Assembly (NCBI GenBank): GCA_964504665.1
Contig: CAZDEH010000006.1
Coordinates: 1-53,865 of the forward strand
Direction of reading: 5' to 3'
DNA length: 53,865 nucleotides
Source of the DNA: STC-54 sp964504665
GTDB lineage: Bacteria; Patescibacteriota; Microgenomatia; Daviesbacterales; UBA10151
Shown: one piece after another, positions 27,609 through 37,038 of the stretch
Layout of the letters: each line of letters begins with the position of its first letter
Numbering within the stretch: position 1 is the stretch's first letter
The notes under the pieces: model-generated
Told to the model about the DNA's origin: nothing
Seen by the model: the letters and a program-made list of their open reading frames with translations, nothing else
Databases searched by the model: none
Program-made: the position numbers and the translations under genes

Positions 27609-28869
27609 ACTCTTTTCGCATACTTTCTTACTAATCTTATCTGTACTATTTATCGCTACTCTTGTGAGATTTATTAATTTTGAAAATCGTATGAATTTCG
27701 GACCCGAACAAGCGATCTCTCTAAGTGTTGCAGCCGACTATATAAATGAAAAATTTAGCCTACTTGGAGAACCAAATGTTCAAAGAGTAACGTCTTACGG
27801 TCATCGGATTTTTCACCCGCCTGTTTTTAACTATAGTTTAATTCCTCTACTGGTTGTTTTTAATTATGATCCCATACCCGTTACTGTTTTTTTTGGTTTA
27901 TTGAATCTAGGGACTGGTGTGGTTTTGTTTTGGGTAATAAAAAATAATATAAATATGAAAGTAGCCCTTTTTTCTTTAATTTTATTTCTGTTCAACTCCG
28001 TCATGATTCAACACTCTCTATTTATCTGGAATCAAAACTATATTCCCCTTTTATCAATTTTTATTGGATTTTGGATTTATAAAATAAAAATAGCAAATGG
28101 AAAAGATGATTTCAAACATGCTTTATTAATAGGTATTTTTTCGGGAATCATACTGGGAATTGAATTCCTTTTTCTCGTAACTATGGTATTTATATCTGGG
28201 TTCATATTTTATTTTTCTAAACGAAAGATACAAGTAATAAGTGGTATGTTAATCGGACTTGTGATTTCTCTATCCCCAATGATTTTATTTGACGTTAGGC
28301 ATCAATTTTATTTTATGAATACTCTAATACAATATTTTATTGACACTCTGAAAGCACCGGGACAGAACAATTTAAGCTATTATCACTTTTTTCAATTTTG
28401 GCCACCCTTAGTTTTGCTTGGTGGATTCATTCTTTCGAAAATTTACGCAAGAACTTCTTTGTTGGCAAGTTGTATGCTTATAGCATATATGCTATTTAAC
28501 TTATTTTCTCCACAGGTAAATTTTACAAAGGCAGTTGGAATGAATATAAATTTAAATTATCCTAAACTTGCAGAGGCAGCTAAAGCTATAGCGGAAGATA
28601 AACCGGTAAGTTTTAATGTGGTTACAACATGGGATTTTGATAGTCAGGCTCATCCTTTGCGATACCTTATGAAGTACCGCTATAACTTAAATCCTGCTAA
28701 CACTGAAGATTACCATAATATAAAAAATCTTTACGTTATGTCTAGTTCTGATTATAATTTTCAAAAAACGTCTTTATACGAGATTGCAAGTTTTCGTCCA
28801 TTTAATGTTGCACTTTTGAAGAATATAGATAATGATTATAGTGTTTTTAAATTAAGCCAAGAAAAATAA
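27601..28869 (+). CDS. GT-C membrane protein, short
   Basis: A 422-residue multi-pass protein, about nine or ten helices. The first loop NFGPEQAISLSVAADYI has a Glu where relatives have the catalytic Asp, and GHRIFHPPVFNYSLIP is in the place of the conserved proline-rich turn. FDVRHQFYF matches FELRHQFFF in the protein at 22244. Length and missing Asp suggest a divergent or partly degenerate member. Its soluble tail begins near residue 310 and holds a short QAHPLRYLMKYRY segment. It is translationally linked to its GT4 neighbours (8-base overlap before, 1 base after). Confidence 0.62.
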   Translation: MPRLFSHTFLLILSVLFIATLVRFINFENRMNFGPEQAISLSVAADYINEKFSLLGEPNVQRVTSYGHRIFHPPVFNYSLIPLLVVFNYDPIPVTVFFGLLNLGTGVVLFWVIKNNINMKVALFSLILFLFNSVMIQHSLFIWNQNYIPLLSIFIGFWIYKIKIANGKDDFKHALLIGIFSGIILGIEFLFLVTMVFISGFIFYFSKRKIQVISGMLIGLVISLSPMILFDVRHQFYFMNTLIQYFIDTLKAPGQNNLSYYHFFQFWPPLVLLGGFILSKIYARTSLLASCMLIAYMLFNLFSPQVNFTKAVGMNINLNYPKLAEAAKAIAEDKPVSFNVVTTWDFDSQAHPLRYLMKYRYNLNPANTEDYHNIKNLYVMSSSDYNFQKTSLYEIASFRPFNVALLKNIDNDYSVFKLSQEK

Positions 28870-28870
28870 A

Positions 28871-30022
28871 ATGAAAATTTGGATTGATGGTTATGAAGCA
28901 AATGTTCCTCAAAGATTAGGTTCTTCACAAGTAGCCTTTAAACTTTTATGCCATCTGGAAAAAATAGATTATAAAAACGAATATACTGTTCTTTTACCAT
29001 TTTCTCCACTACAAGATTTACCAAAGGAGAGAAGTGGGTGGAATTATAAAATATTAAGGCCAAATAAACTCTGGACCAGAATTGCGCTCCCTTTTGCTTT
29101 ATATACTGCCAAGGTTAAACCGGATCTGATTTATTCACCTACCCACTACATTCCGCGTTTTTCGCCAGTAAAACGAATAGTAACAATTTTTGATCTTTCT
29201 TATTTACATTTTCCAGACATGATACCAAAAGGAGATTTATGGAAAATGGTGCATTGGGGCAAATTTTCTATCGAAAACTCTGATCATATTATAACAATTT
29301 CTAATTTTTCTCAGAAAGATATTATTAAAAATTATCATATTGATAAAGAAAGAATAACTGTTGCCTATCCTGGGTTTGATAGAGATGTTTTTAAACCAGT
29401 AAAAAATAATGATCAAATTGAACAGATAAAACAAAAATATAATATATCTGGAAAATACGTTATGTATATAGGAACCCTTCAGCCGAGGAAGAATCTGATC
29501 AGATTGATAGAGGCAATAAAACCAATCGAAGGACTTAAACTTGTCATTGTCGGAAAGACTAATGGACTTGGTAGACAAGGTTGGATGTTTGAAGAAATCT
29601 TAACTAAACCTAAAGCTTTAGGAATTGAAGAAAAAATTATTTTTACAGGTTTTATACCAACTCAAGAGCTACCGTATCTTTTATCTGGGGCTGAAACATT
29701 TATATTACCATCACTCTGGGAGGGTTTTGGCATACCTGTTGTTGAAGCTATGGCTTGTGGAACACCTGTAATAGTTTCAGATGTTTCATCTCTTCCGGAA
29801 GTGGTTGGAGAAGTAGGTATATTGGTTGATCCTAAATCTGTAACTCAAATTGAACAAGCCATTAGAGTAATTACAGTGGACAAAAAACTTAGAGAAAAAA
29901 AAGCTAAACAAGGACTCATTCAGGCGAGTAAGTTTTCCTGGGATAAAATGGCAAAAACAGTATTAAAGGTTTTTGAGCTCACTCACACTAAGTCTACATT
30001 AAGTAATACCGAAAAATTATGA
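28871..30022 (+). CDS. GT4 glycosyltransferase, mannosyltransferase-like
   Basis: A 383-residue GT-B enzyme with the full set of family motifs: IWIDGYEANVPQRLGSSQVAF at the start (two short blocks), PTHYIPRFSP, VTIFDLSYLHFP, TISNFSQKDI, MYIGTLQPRKNLIRLIEAI, and EGFGIPVVEAMACGTPVIVSD with the E-x7-E pair. This branch often adds mannose or rhamnose to lipid-linked glycans. It starts one base after the GT-C gene and overlaps the GT2 gene by four bases. Confidence 0.92.
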   Translation: MKIWIDGYEANVPQRLGSSQVAFKLLCHLEKIDYKNEYTVLLPFSPLQDLPKERSGWNYKILRPNKLWTRIALPFALYTAKVKPDLIYSPTHYIPRFSPVKRIVTIFDLSYLHFPDMIPKGDLWKMVHWGKFSIENSDHIITISNFSQKDIIKNYHIDKERITVAYPGFDRDVFKPVKNNDQIEQIKQKYNISGKYVMYIGTLQPRKNLIRLIEAIKPIEGLKLVIVGKTNGLGRQGWMFEEILTKPKALGIEEKIIFTGFIPTQELPYLLSGAETFILPSLWEGFGIPVVEAMACGTPVIVSDVSSLPEVVGEVGILVDPKSVTQIEQAIRVITVDKKLREKKAKQGLIQASKFSWDKMAKTVLKVFELTHTKSTLSNTEKL

Positions 30023-30921
30023 CGAAAATATCAATAGTTATTCCCTATTGGAATGGAGCAGAAAAAATACAAAGATATTTACCTGATGTTTTAAAATTTG
30101 CACGTACCAATAATGTTGAAGAGGTTATTGCTTCAGATGATAGTTCCACTGATGATACTGTGCAACTTCTGAAAAATGAATTCCCGGATGTTGTGGTTAT
30201 TGAGAGGGAGCATAACGAAGGTTTTTCATCAAACGTTAATACCGGATTTTCTAAGGCGAAAGGGGATTTTGTTTTTCTCATAAATAGTGATGCGATGCCA
30301 GGGGAAGCAGTTTTTAAATATGCCATGCCACATTTTGACGACAAGAGAGTTTTTAGTGTGGGTTGTAATACAGGGGGGCTTTGGGCTATTGGTGGATTTA
30401 AAAATGGATTCTTTTGGCACGATCAGGCACGCAAGGCTGGTCCTTGCGAGGCTACAGTACACCAAACGCTTTGGGTATCAGGGGGTTCAGGTGTTTTCCG
30501 TAAATCAATGTGGGATAAAATGGGTGGTTTGGATGAATTATATAATCCGTTTTATGTAGAAGATCTCGATCTTGGGTATCGGGCAACAAAACGAGGATAT
30601 ATAAATATTTGGGAACCTAAAAGTAAAGTAGATCATTACACCGAAAAAGGAGTGATAGAAAGCAATTTTTCTCGCGATAAAATTAATTATACAGCAGAAA
30701 GAAATATGCTGATTTTTATTTGGAAAAATATAACCAACGAGAAATTGATTAGTGATCATAAATTAGCTTTAACAAAACGGCTATTTTCTCATCCTAAATA
30801 TTGGTTGGTATTTTTAGCAGCCCTGCGTCAATATCCAGCAATTATGAGAAAAAGGGAAATAGAGAAACAAGAAGCTAAACTATCTGATGAAGAAATTTTT
30901 GGTATTTTTGAAGGCGTTTAG
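30019..30921 (+). CDS. GT2 glycosyltransferase
   Basis: A 300-residue GT-A enzyme. ISIVIPYWNGAEKIQRYL, ASDDSSTDDT, INSDAMPGEAVF (metal site) and VSGGSGVFRKSMWDKMGG then YVEDLDLGYRATKRGY (ED motif) are in order. The C-terminal 50 residues are basic and predicted helical. It shares four bases with the upstream GT4 and ends 15 bases before the acyltransferase, which has its own promoter. The sugar is unknown. Confidence 0.9.
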   Translation: MTKISIVIPYWNGAEKIQRYLPDVLKFARTNNVEEVIASDDSSTDDTVQLLKNEFPDVVVIEREHNEGFSSNVNTGFSKAKGDFVFLINSDAMPGEAVFKYAMPHFDDKRVFSVGCNTGGLWAIGGFKNGFFWHDQARKAGPCEATVHQTLWVSGGSGVFRKSMWDKMGGLDELYNPFYVEDLDLGYRATKRGYINIWEPKSKVDHYTEKGVIESNFSRDKINYTAERNMLIFIWKNITNEKLISDHKLALTKRLFSHPKYWLVFLAALRQYPAIMRKREIEKQEAKLSDEEIFGIFEGV

Positions 30922-30923
30922 TA

Positions 30924-30929
30924 TATAAT
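30924..30929 (+). promoter_or_regulatory. -10 element of the acyltransferase gene, leaderless start
   Basis: A perfect TATAAT seven bases before the ATG at 30937 places the transcription start at the start codon. It spans the 15-base gap after the GT2 stop. No -35 is evident. Confidence 0.45.
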
Positions 30930-30936
30930 TTATAAG

Positions 30937-31539
30937 ATGAGTATTTTTAAAGATAAAATGGGAAAAGATTTAAATTCTGCCCAAGCTTTTAAAAAAATTA
31001 TTAATCGGTTATATAATTATATTATTGATATAGAATTATTATTCGTCCGTCTGGCAGGCTTTATACCCATACACACTTTTCGTTGGTTAATATATAGAGC
31101 AGCAGGAGTAAAAATTCCATTTGGTTCTCATATTCACATGGGGGCTCAGTTTTTTTATCCTGCAGGAGTTGAGATAGGGAATGATTCAATTATAGGACAA
31201 GGAGTATTTTTGGATGGAAGAGCTAACCTGAAAATTGGGAGTCATGTAGATATTGCCTCAGATGTGATGATTTATAATTCCGAACATGATATTAATGCTG
31301 AAGATTTTCATGCTGTAAATGGAGAAGTGGAAATAGGAGATTATGTTTTTATCGGACCAAGGGTCATTATTTTGCCTGGGGTGAAAGTTGGTAAAGGAGC
31401 TGTGATAGCAGCAGGTGCGGTAGTTACTAAAAATGTTTCGGAGTATGCCATCGTTGGAGGAGTACCCGCTAAAGTTATTGGGGAAAGAAACGCTAAGGAT
31501 TTACATTATAAGTTAGGAAGAGCAAGACTGTTCCAATAA
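30937..31539 (+). CDS. hexapeptide-repeat acyltransferase (maltose/galactoside O-acetyltransferase type)
   Basis: A 200-residue left-handed beta-helix enzyme. Hexapeptide-like turns run from about residue 75 to 180 (AGVEIGNDSIIGQGVFLDG, LKIGSHVDIASDVMI, VEIGDYVFIGPRVIILPGV, GKGAVIAAGAVVTKNV). The catalytic His is in MIYNSEHDIN and the end VGGVPAKVIGERN is the typical acetyl-CoA-binding tail. It would O-acetylate a sugar on the surface glycan. Residues 20-50 contain a hydrophobic stretch (LLFVRLAGFIPIH), but not a convincing membrane helix. Confidence 0.9.
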   Translation: MSIFKDKMGKDLNSAQAFKKIINRLYNYIIDIELLFVRLAGFIPIHTFRWLIYRAAGVKIPFGSHIHMGAQFFYPAGVEIGNDSIIGQGVFLDGRANLKIGSHVDIASDVMIYNSEHDINAEDFHAVNGEVEIGDYVFIGPRVIILPGVKVGKGAVIAAGAVVTKNVSEYAIVGGVPAKVIGERNAKDLHYKLGRARLFQ

Positions 31540-31543
31540 AACA

Positions 31544-32095
31544 ATGCGCAGAACTATTTTTTTGTTTTTTTCATTTATTTTATTGCTCTATTTATTAATA
31601 CCAGGTCCATCCTCCATTAAAGATTTTCCTACATTACCCAGTTCAGTTAAATCAAATCTTGAGGGGGATACCATCCAAGTCCCTAATATTTCTGCCTATT
31701 TCTCTGATAATTACCGATCATTTGCCACTAATTTCTATAAAAATAGCTACGAAAACAGTGTATTAATGCCTTTGCTACCAATTCGACTAAATTATCCCCC
31801 GGAATTTGCATATATGGCTATTATGGATCAAACAAGGAGCACATATCTTGAAGAATACATCTACCCGCTTCGAGATTCTCTTTATGTTAATGGTTATGAG
31901 CCATTTTATGAAAATGGTAAACCTAAGTTCTGGGGTTCAGTGAAGGCTGATGAGGAAAATGGAACTTATTTTAATAAGACGACTTTAAGATATTATCCGT
32001 CATCCTATCTTGTAAGAGTAATAGTTTGGTTAGGAATAATACTATCAATTTCTTTTATCTGGAAAGTAGGAAGGAGAATTTTTCTTAATGGTTGA
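31544..32095 (+). CDS. unrecognised two-helix membrane protein
   Basis: A 183-residue protein with an N-terminal helix (about 4-20), an outer domain of about 125 residues and a C-terminal helix (about 155-173) ending in a basic tail. The outer part has LPSSVKSNLEGDTIQVPNI, NYPPEFAYMAI and TRSTYLEEYIYPLRDSLYV, which I associate with an uncharacterised protein that often sits in glycan loci of CPR bacteria; that association is from memory. No catalytic motif is visible. It overlaps the next GT2 by eight bases and may help a ligase or GT-C enzyme. Confidence 0.6.
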   Translation: MRRTIFLFFSFILLLYLLIPGPSSIKDFPTLPSSVKSNLEGDTIQVPNISAYFSDNYRSFATNFYKNSYENSVLMPLLPIRLNYPPEFAYMAIMDQTRSTYLEEYIYPLRDSLYVNGYEPFYENGKPKFWGSVKADEENGTYFNKTTLRYYPSSYLVRVIVWLGIILSISFIWKVGRRIFLNG

Positions 32096-32981
32096 TCTTG
32101 CAATTATTGTCGTGAATTATAGAACTAAAGAACTTACTCAAAAATGTTTGAGATCTATATATAATAGTAAACCAAAAAATAAATTCGAAGTATGGGTGGT
32201 TGATAACAATTCTTCTGATAATTCTTTAGTAGTACTTAAAAAAGAATTTCCTCAAGTTAACATGATTGAAAGCGATAAAAATTTAGGATTTTCCGGAGGA
32301 AATAATCTGGTATTAAAAAAGGCTAAGGCAAAATATTATTTACTTCTTAACTCTGATACCGAAATTAGAGGGCATGCTTTAGAGAATCTCTGTGAGTTTG
32401 CAGAAACTTCTGATTTTGGGATAATGTCCTGTAAATTGTTAAACTACGATGGTAGTTTCCAACCTAATGGAGGTGAGCTACCAACTATTTTCCCGTTATT
32501 CTTTTGGTTATCCGGTCTCGATGACATTTTTAGAAAGTTTCTTAATATTCCATCTTACCAATCCAGAGGCAAGGAATATTATATAGATAATAAACAAATT
32601 GGTTGGGTATCAGGGTCAGTCATGTTAATAAAAAATGAGGTAATGGAGAAAATAGGTTTATTGGACGACCAAATCTTTATGTATGGAGAAGATGTGGAAT
32701 ACTGCTTTAGAGCAAACCGGGTTGGATTTAAAGTCGGGTGGACTGATCAAGCTGAAGTAATGCATTTAGGAGGAGTTAGTTCTAAAACTCCTCAATATAA
32801 TCAATGGATAGGGGAATTCAAGGGTTTAATTTATATTTATCATAAGTTTTTTGGCTCTTTTATGGCTTTTCTCCTTAAAACGCTGATGTATGTTTTTATT
32901 GTAGCAAGAATAATTGGTTTCTTAATTGTTGGTAAAATATTGTACTCACGTACTTATGCAAAAATTTTTGTCAATCTCTGA
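32088..32981 (+). CDS. GT2 glycosyltransferase, rhamnosyltransferase-like
   Basis: A 297-residue GT-A enzyme. LAIIVVNYRTKELTQKCLRS, VVDNNSSDNS, NLGFSGGNN, LLNSDTEIRG, GWVSGSVMLIKNEV and MYGEDVEYCFRANRVG are the motifs of the WbbL-like branch, in the right order and at normal spacing. A hydrophobic region near residue 265-290 (TLMYVFIVARIIGFLIVGKI) could attach it to the membrane. Its end overlaps the ligase-like gene. Confidence 0.92.
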   Translation: MVDLAIIVVNYRTKELTQKCLRSIYNSKPKNKFEVWVVDNNSSDNSLVVLKKEFPQVNMIESDKNLGFSGGNNLVLKKAKAKYYLLLNSDTEIRGHALENLCEFAETSDFGIMSCKLLNYDGSFQPNGGELPTIFPLFFWLSGLDDIFRKFLNIPSYQSRGKEYYIDNKQIGWVSGSVMLIKNEVMEKIGLLDDQIFMYGEDVEYCFRANRVGFKVGWTDQAEVMHLGGVSSKTPQYNQWIGEFKGLIYIYHKFFGSFMAFLLKTLMYVFIVARIIGFLIVGKILYSRTYAKIFVNL

Positions 32982-34368
32982 AAAAAGTTTTTTTTGGGTA
33001 GTACTATTTTTAGTGGTATTTATTCCGTTATACCCTAAATTTCCTTTAATGAATGTTAACGGAACTTTTGTTGCTATTAGGGTAGAGGATATTATGATTG
33101 CAATAGCACTTGGTTGGTGGGCTATCTATATATATTTTTCTAAACAAGTTACAAAAATTCTTTCAAATAGATTAAATCAGGCTTTAATTTTATTTTTTTT
33201 CATCGGAGGAATCTCGCTTTTTTCAGGTATATTTTTAACAAAAACTATCAGTTTAAATTTAGCTATATTTCATTTTTTGAGAAGAATTGAGCTAATGATG
33301 TTATTGCCAGTTGCTTATCAAGCCATTATCTCCAGGAAACAGATAAAATTGTTACTAATAACATTGTCGATGGTACTCTTTATTGCTAATCTTTATGCCT
33401 TAGGTCAGAAATACCTAGGCTGGCCTGTTATTTCAACAAATAACTCAGAATTTTCGAAAGGATTAATTTTATATCTTAGTCCAGATGCTAGGGTAAGCTC
33501 TACTTTTGCAGGTCATTATGATTTTGCTATATATCTAGCTGTAAGCATTGTAATAATCTCTGCCCTGATATTTACTAATAAAAAACTACTTGTTCTTATC
33601 TGGCAAGGCGTTTTGTTGTGTTTATCATTTTTCACTTTAGTTTTAACGGCAGCCAGATTATCTTTTGCCGCTGTTTTAATGGGAATAGTTGTATCCTTGT
33701 TGCTTAGCGGTAAAAGGTTGTTTATTTTTCTAGTAATTGGAGCTGGTATTATTGTATTAATTTACCCTTCTCAGTTGCGGGATCGTCTTATCTCAACAGT
33801 TACAATAAATATATTACAAGAAGGGGATCGTTATACAGCAGAAACGGATATACAAGAAGAGAGAAGCCAACTTAATATCCCCACTCTGCCCCATGAAGAT
33901 TCAACCGATTCTGCGGAAATGGTTAAAACAACTGGTATCCCGTCAGATATTACACCTGGGGAACCGACTGACTATTCACAAATGGCTGTATACCGATCAT
34001 CAAGAATAAGATTTTATTACGAGTGGCCACGTGCAATCCGAGCATTTATTAAAAATCCGTTTTTAGGTACAGGATACTCTTCCTTGGGTTTAGCAACGGA
34101 TAACGATTTTTTAAGATCATTGGGAGAAGTTGGGTTACTGGGAACAATTGCTTTCTTTTTAATATTGGTTGAGATAACTAAAATTATTTGGAGTAATTTT
34201 AGATTTTTTTCGGATAAATTATTAAGATATTTCTCTATAGGGTTACTTAGTATGATCGTAGTGTTATTCATTAACAGCATGTTTATTGATGTCTTTGAGG
34301 CATCTAAAATTGCAACATTGTTTTGGATAATTGCAGGAGTGGGTGTATCTATGGAAAAACTTAAATGA
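32956..34368 (+). CDS. O-antigen ligase/polymerase-like membrane protein (Wzy_C)
   Basis: About 470 residues, roughly twelve helices. GTGYSSLGLATDNDFLRSLGEVGLLG (read as two blocks around residue 375) is the signature of the WaaL/Wzy_C family, where the outer loop holds the catalytic Arg and His/Asp residues. The long outer loop before it (about residues 285-345) is rich in Thr, Ser, Glu and Pro. I chose the ATG at 32956 (MQKFLSISEK), a 26-base overlap with the GT2; an ATG at 32926 is possible and gives ten more residues. It would polymerise the lipid-linked glycan or join it to its acceptor. Confidence 0.85.
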   Translation: MQKFLSISEKSFFWVVLFLVVFIPLYPKFPLMNVNGTFVAIRVEDIMIAIALGWWAIYIYFSKQVTKILSNRLNQALILFFFIGGISLFSGIFLTKTISLNLAIFHFLRRIELMMLLPVAYQAIISRKQIKLLLITLSMVLFIANLYALGQKYLGWPVISTNNSEFSKGLILYLSPDARVSSTFAGHYDFAIYLAVSIVIISALIFTNKKLLVLIWQGVLLCLSFFTLVLTAARLSFAAVLMGIVVSLLLSGKRLFIFLVIGAGIIVLIYPSQLRDRLISTVTINILQEGDRYTAETDIQEERSQLNIPTLPHEDSTDSAEMVKTTGIPSDITPGEPTDYSQMAVYRSSRIRFYYEWPRAIRAFIKNPFLGTGYSSLGLATDNDFLRSLGEVGLLGTIAFFLILVEITKIIWSNFRFFSDKLLRYFSIGLLSMIVVLFINSMFIDVFEASKIATLFWIIAGVGVSMEKLK

Positions 34369-35834
34369 AAATAATTAAAAATCCTCTCTTCTGGTTAGGG
34401 ATTATATTAATAATAGGTTTTGTTGTTCGTTTATATAAAATAGATACACCTCTCGCTGATTGGCATTCTTGGAGACAAGCTGATACTGCTGCTGTTGCAA
34501 GGAATTTTTTCAAAGAAGGCTACACTCCATTTATTCCTAAATACGATGATATGTCCGGTGTGGCAGAAAATCCCGTTCCCAACCCTAACAGGTATCGTTT
34601 TGTGGAGTTTCCGATCTACAATAGCTTAATTTATTTTTCGTACATAATTAATGGTGGAGTAGATATTAAGTTAGCAAGGTTTATTTCTATATTAATGTCA
34701 CTAGGATCAATTACATTTCTATATTTAATTGTAAGGAGGCAATGGGATACACTCACCGGTTTAATTTCAGCTTTAGTTTTTGCTATTTTGCCATATAATA
34801 TTTTTTATTCCAGGGTAATTTTACCGGAACCCACTCTCATTTTTTTCTCATTGGGGATGTTATACTTTACAGATTTATGGATTTGGAAAAATAGCCGAGG
34901 GTTTTATTTTCTATCTATTTTTTTTACAGCTTGTGCTTTCTTGATAAAGCCGGTTGCCATATTCTACTTATTACCTTTAATTTATTCATATTGCAAAAAA
35001 GAAGGAAAATTATGGCCAATTCCCAGACGATACTATTTATGGATAGTATTATCGTTTATGCCTTTTGTGGCTTGGAGGATGTGGATGTTAAATTTTCCGG
35101 AAGGTATTCCCGCTTCAAACTGGTTATTTAATGGAAATCATATTAGATTCAGACCTGCTTTTTGGAGGTGGATATTTGGTGATCGCTTAGGAAGGGAAAT
35201 CTTAACAATGGCAGGTACTTTCCTCTTCTTCTTTGGATTAATCAAACAGCCAGATAAAGGAGGGTATCTGTTGCATCTGCTTGCGCTATCATCTTTTTTG
35301 TATCTCTTTATTTTTGCAACAGGTAATGTTACTCATGATTATTATCAGACTCTAATTGTTCCTGCTTTGTCAATTTTTGTGGCTTACGGACTTATTAATC
35401 TTTTCCGGGGTTTTAACGGAATTATTCCACGTTTATATACGATTCCTCTAGGATTATTAATGCTTTCTCTAACTTTATATTTAGGGTGGTATGAAATTAA
35501 AGGATTATATCAAATAAATAACGGAGTAATTGTTGAAGCAGGTGAGTTTGCAGATAAAATTTTGCCGAAAAGTGCAATAGTAGTAGCTCCATATGGAGGG
35601 GATACTGCTTTTTTATATCAAACCAACCGTCACGGATTTGCATATTCAGTTCTTCCTGTTGTTGATTTAGTCAAAACTTACGGAGTCCATTATTATATTT
35701 CAGTTGATTATAATGATAAAACAAATTGGGTGATACGAAATTTTAAGGTTATAGAAAAAAATCCAAAATTTGTCATTGCAGATTTAACAGAACCAATTGT
35801 CACACCTGGGGCTACTTTGGAAAAAGAACCGTAA
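34365..35834 (+). CDS. GT-C glycosyltransferase, GT39/ArnT-like
   Basis: A 489-residue protein with about eleven helices. DTPLADWHSWRQADTAAVARN (two blocks at about 24-44) is the catalytic-loop signature of a common PMT_2 branch, PKYDDMSG follows and FYSRVILPEPTLIFF is the second conserved loop with Glu. The soluble tail after about 400 begins with ADKILPKSAIVVAPYGG. It shares four bases with the ligase-like gene and leaves seven before the GT4. It would glycosylate an exported glycan or protein using polyprenyl-phosphate sugar. Confidence 0.86.
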   Translation: MKIIKNPLFWLGIILIIGFVVRLYKIDTPLADWHSWRQADTAAVARNFFKEGYTPFIPKYDDMSGVAENPVPNPNRYRFVEFPIYNSLIYFSYIINGGVDIKLARFISILMSLGSITFLYLIVRRQWDTLTGLISALVFAILPYNIFYSRVILPEPTLIFFSLGMLYFTDLWIWKNSRGFYFLSIFFTACAFLIKPVAIFYLLPLIYSYCKKEGKLWPIPRRYYLWIVLSFMPFVAWRMWMLNFPEGIPASNWLFNGNHIRFRPAFWRWIFGDRLGREILTMAGTFLFFFGLIKQPDKGGYLLHLLALSSFLYLFIFATGNVTHDYYQTLIVPALSIFVAYGLINLFRGFNGIIPRLYTIPLGLLMLSLTLYLGWYEIKGLYQINNGVIVEAGEFADKILPKSAIVVAPYGGDTAFLYQTNRHGFAYSVLPVVDLVKTYGVHYYISVDYNDKTNWVIRNFKVIEKNPKFVIADLTEPIVTPGATLEKEP

Positions 35835-35841
35835 TAATACA

Positions 35842-37038
35842 ATGAAGATATTAATGTTAACACCGTATTTACCATACCCCCCATCTTCGGGTGGTCAAAT
35901 CCGTTCTTATAATTTAATCAAGCAGTTATCTAAAAAACATGAAATTACTCTTTATTCTTTAATAAAAGCTGATGGTGAGAGACAGTATGTTTCAGAACTT
36001 CAGAAATATTGTAAAAAAGTAAAAATTTTCAAGAGACCCCAAAAACCATGGACTCCAACAAATATAATCAGGACCGCAATTAGTCTTTACCCTTTTTTAG
36101 TGATAAGAAACTATTCGCCGGAAGAGAAAGCTGATATCACTAAAACTTTAGCCAATGAAAATTTTGACCTTATTCATGCAGAAACATTCTATGTCAGTCC
36201 TCATATTCCTAAGACTAATATTCCAATGGTTCTGGTTGATCAAACAATTGAATATCAGGTGTATCAACATTATGTGGAGACATTTAGATGGTTTTTTTTA
36301 AAGCCAATTCTTTGGATTGATGTCTTAAAAATAAAATATTGGGAAAAATATTTTTGGAAAAAAGCCAAAAAAGTAATAGCTGTTTCCGAATCAGACGCAA
36401 AAAAGATGAGACAGCTAGTACCCGGTTTAAGTGTATCTGTGATCCCCAATGGAGTAGGGGAGGATTTAATGGAGGATCTACCTCTTCACTATTCAAGGAC
36501 GATTCTTTTTATAGGTAACTATGCTTGGTTACAAAATATTGAAGCTGCACGTATTTTAGCAAAACAGGTGTTCCCGATCATAAAAAATAAGGTTAGTGAT
36601 GCTAAACTAATTATTGTTGGTCAATATACGGATAAAATTGCAGATCTTAAATCTCCTGATATTAAGCTAATTAATTTAGGACTTAATGATATTGATGGCG
36701 TAAAGAAAGCTTACCAGACAAGCGGAATATTAGTCGCTCCCTTATACGGTCCGGGAGGAACCAGGTTGAAAATCCTAGGTGCTATGGCAGCAAAATTACC
36801 AGTGGTGACCACTAATGTAGGTATAGAGGGGACTGAGGCCTTAAACGGAAAGCATGTTCTATACGGAGAAAATCCGGAGATTTTGGCAAACTTAGCAGTG
36901 GAACTTCTTTTAGACAAAGAGAAGTATTATAAAATCGCAATTAACGCCAGAAAATTAGTTGAAGAGAAGTATTCTTATTCATCTATTGCAGACAAGATGG
37001 ATAATATTTACAGAGAAGTGCGAAAAGATGAAAAGTAA
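35842..37038 (+). CDS. GT4 glycosyltransferase
   Basis: About 398 residues, GT-B. MKILMLTPYLPYPPSSGGQI is the usual start of this branch, so I use the ATG at 35842, seven bases after the upstream stop; an in-frame start at 35797 would add an unrelated stretch inside the GT-C gene. VSESDAKKMRQL, VIPNGV and APLYGPGGTRLKILGAMAAKLPVV (donor site; the first Glu of E-x7-E is replaced by a G-G-T-R loop as in the PslH-like branch) follow. It overlaps the next GT2 by 11 bases. Confidence 0.9.
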   Translation: MKILMLTPYLPYPPSSGGQIRSYNLIKQLSKKHEITLYSLIKADGERQYVSELQKYCKKVKIFKRPQKPWTPTNIIRTAISLYPFLVIRNYSPEEKADITKTLANENFDLIHAETFYVSPHIPKTNIPMVLVDQTIEYQVYQHYVETFRWFFLKPILWIDVLKIKYWEKYFWKKAKKVIAVSESDAKKMRQLVPGLSVSVIPNGVGEDLMEDLPLHYSRTILFIGNYAWLQNIEAARILAKQVFPIIKNKVSDAKLIIVGQYTDKIADLKSPDIKLINLGLNDIDGVKKAYQTSGILVAPLYGPGGTRLKILGAMAAKLPVVTTNVGIEGTEALNGKHVLYGENPEILANLAVELLLDKEKYYKIAINARKLVEEKYSYSSIADKMDNIYREVRKDEK

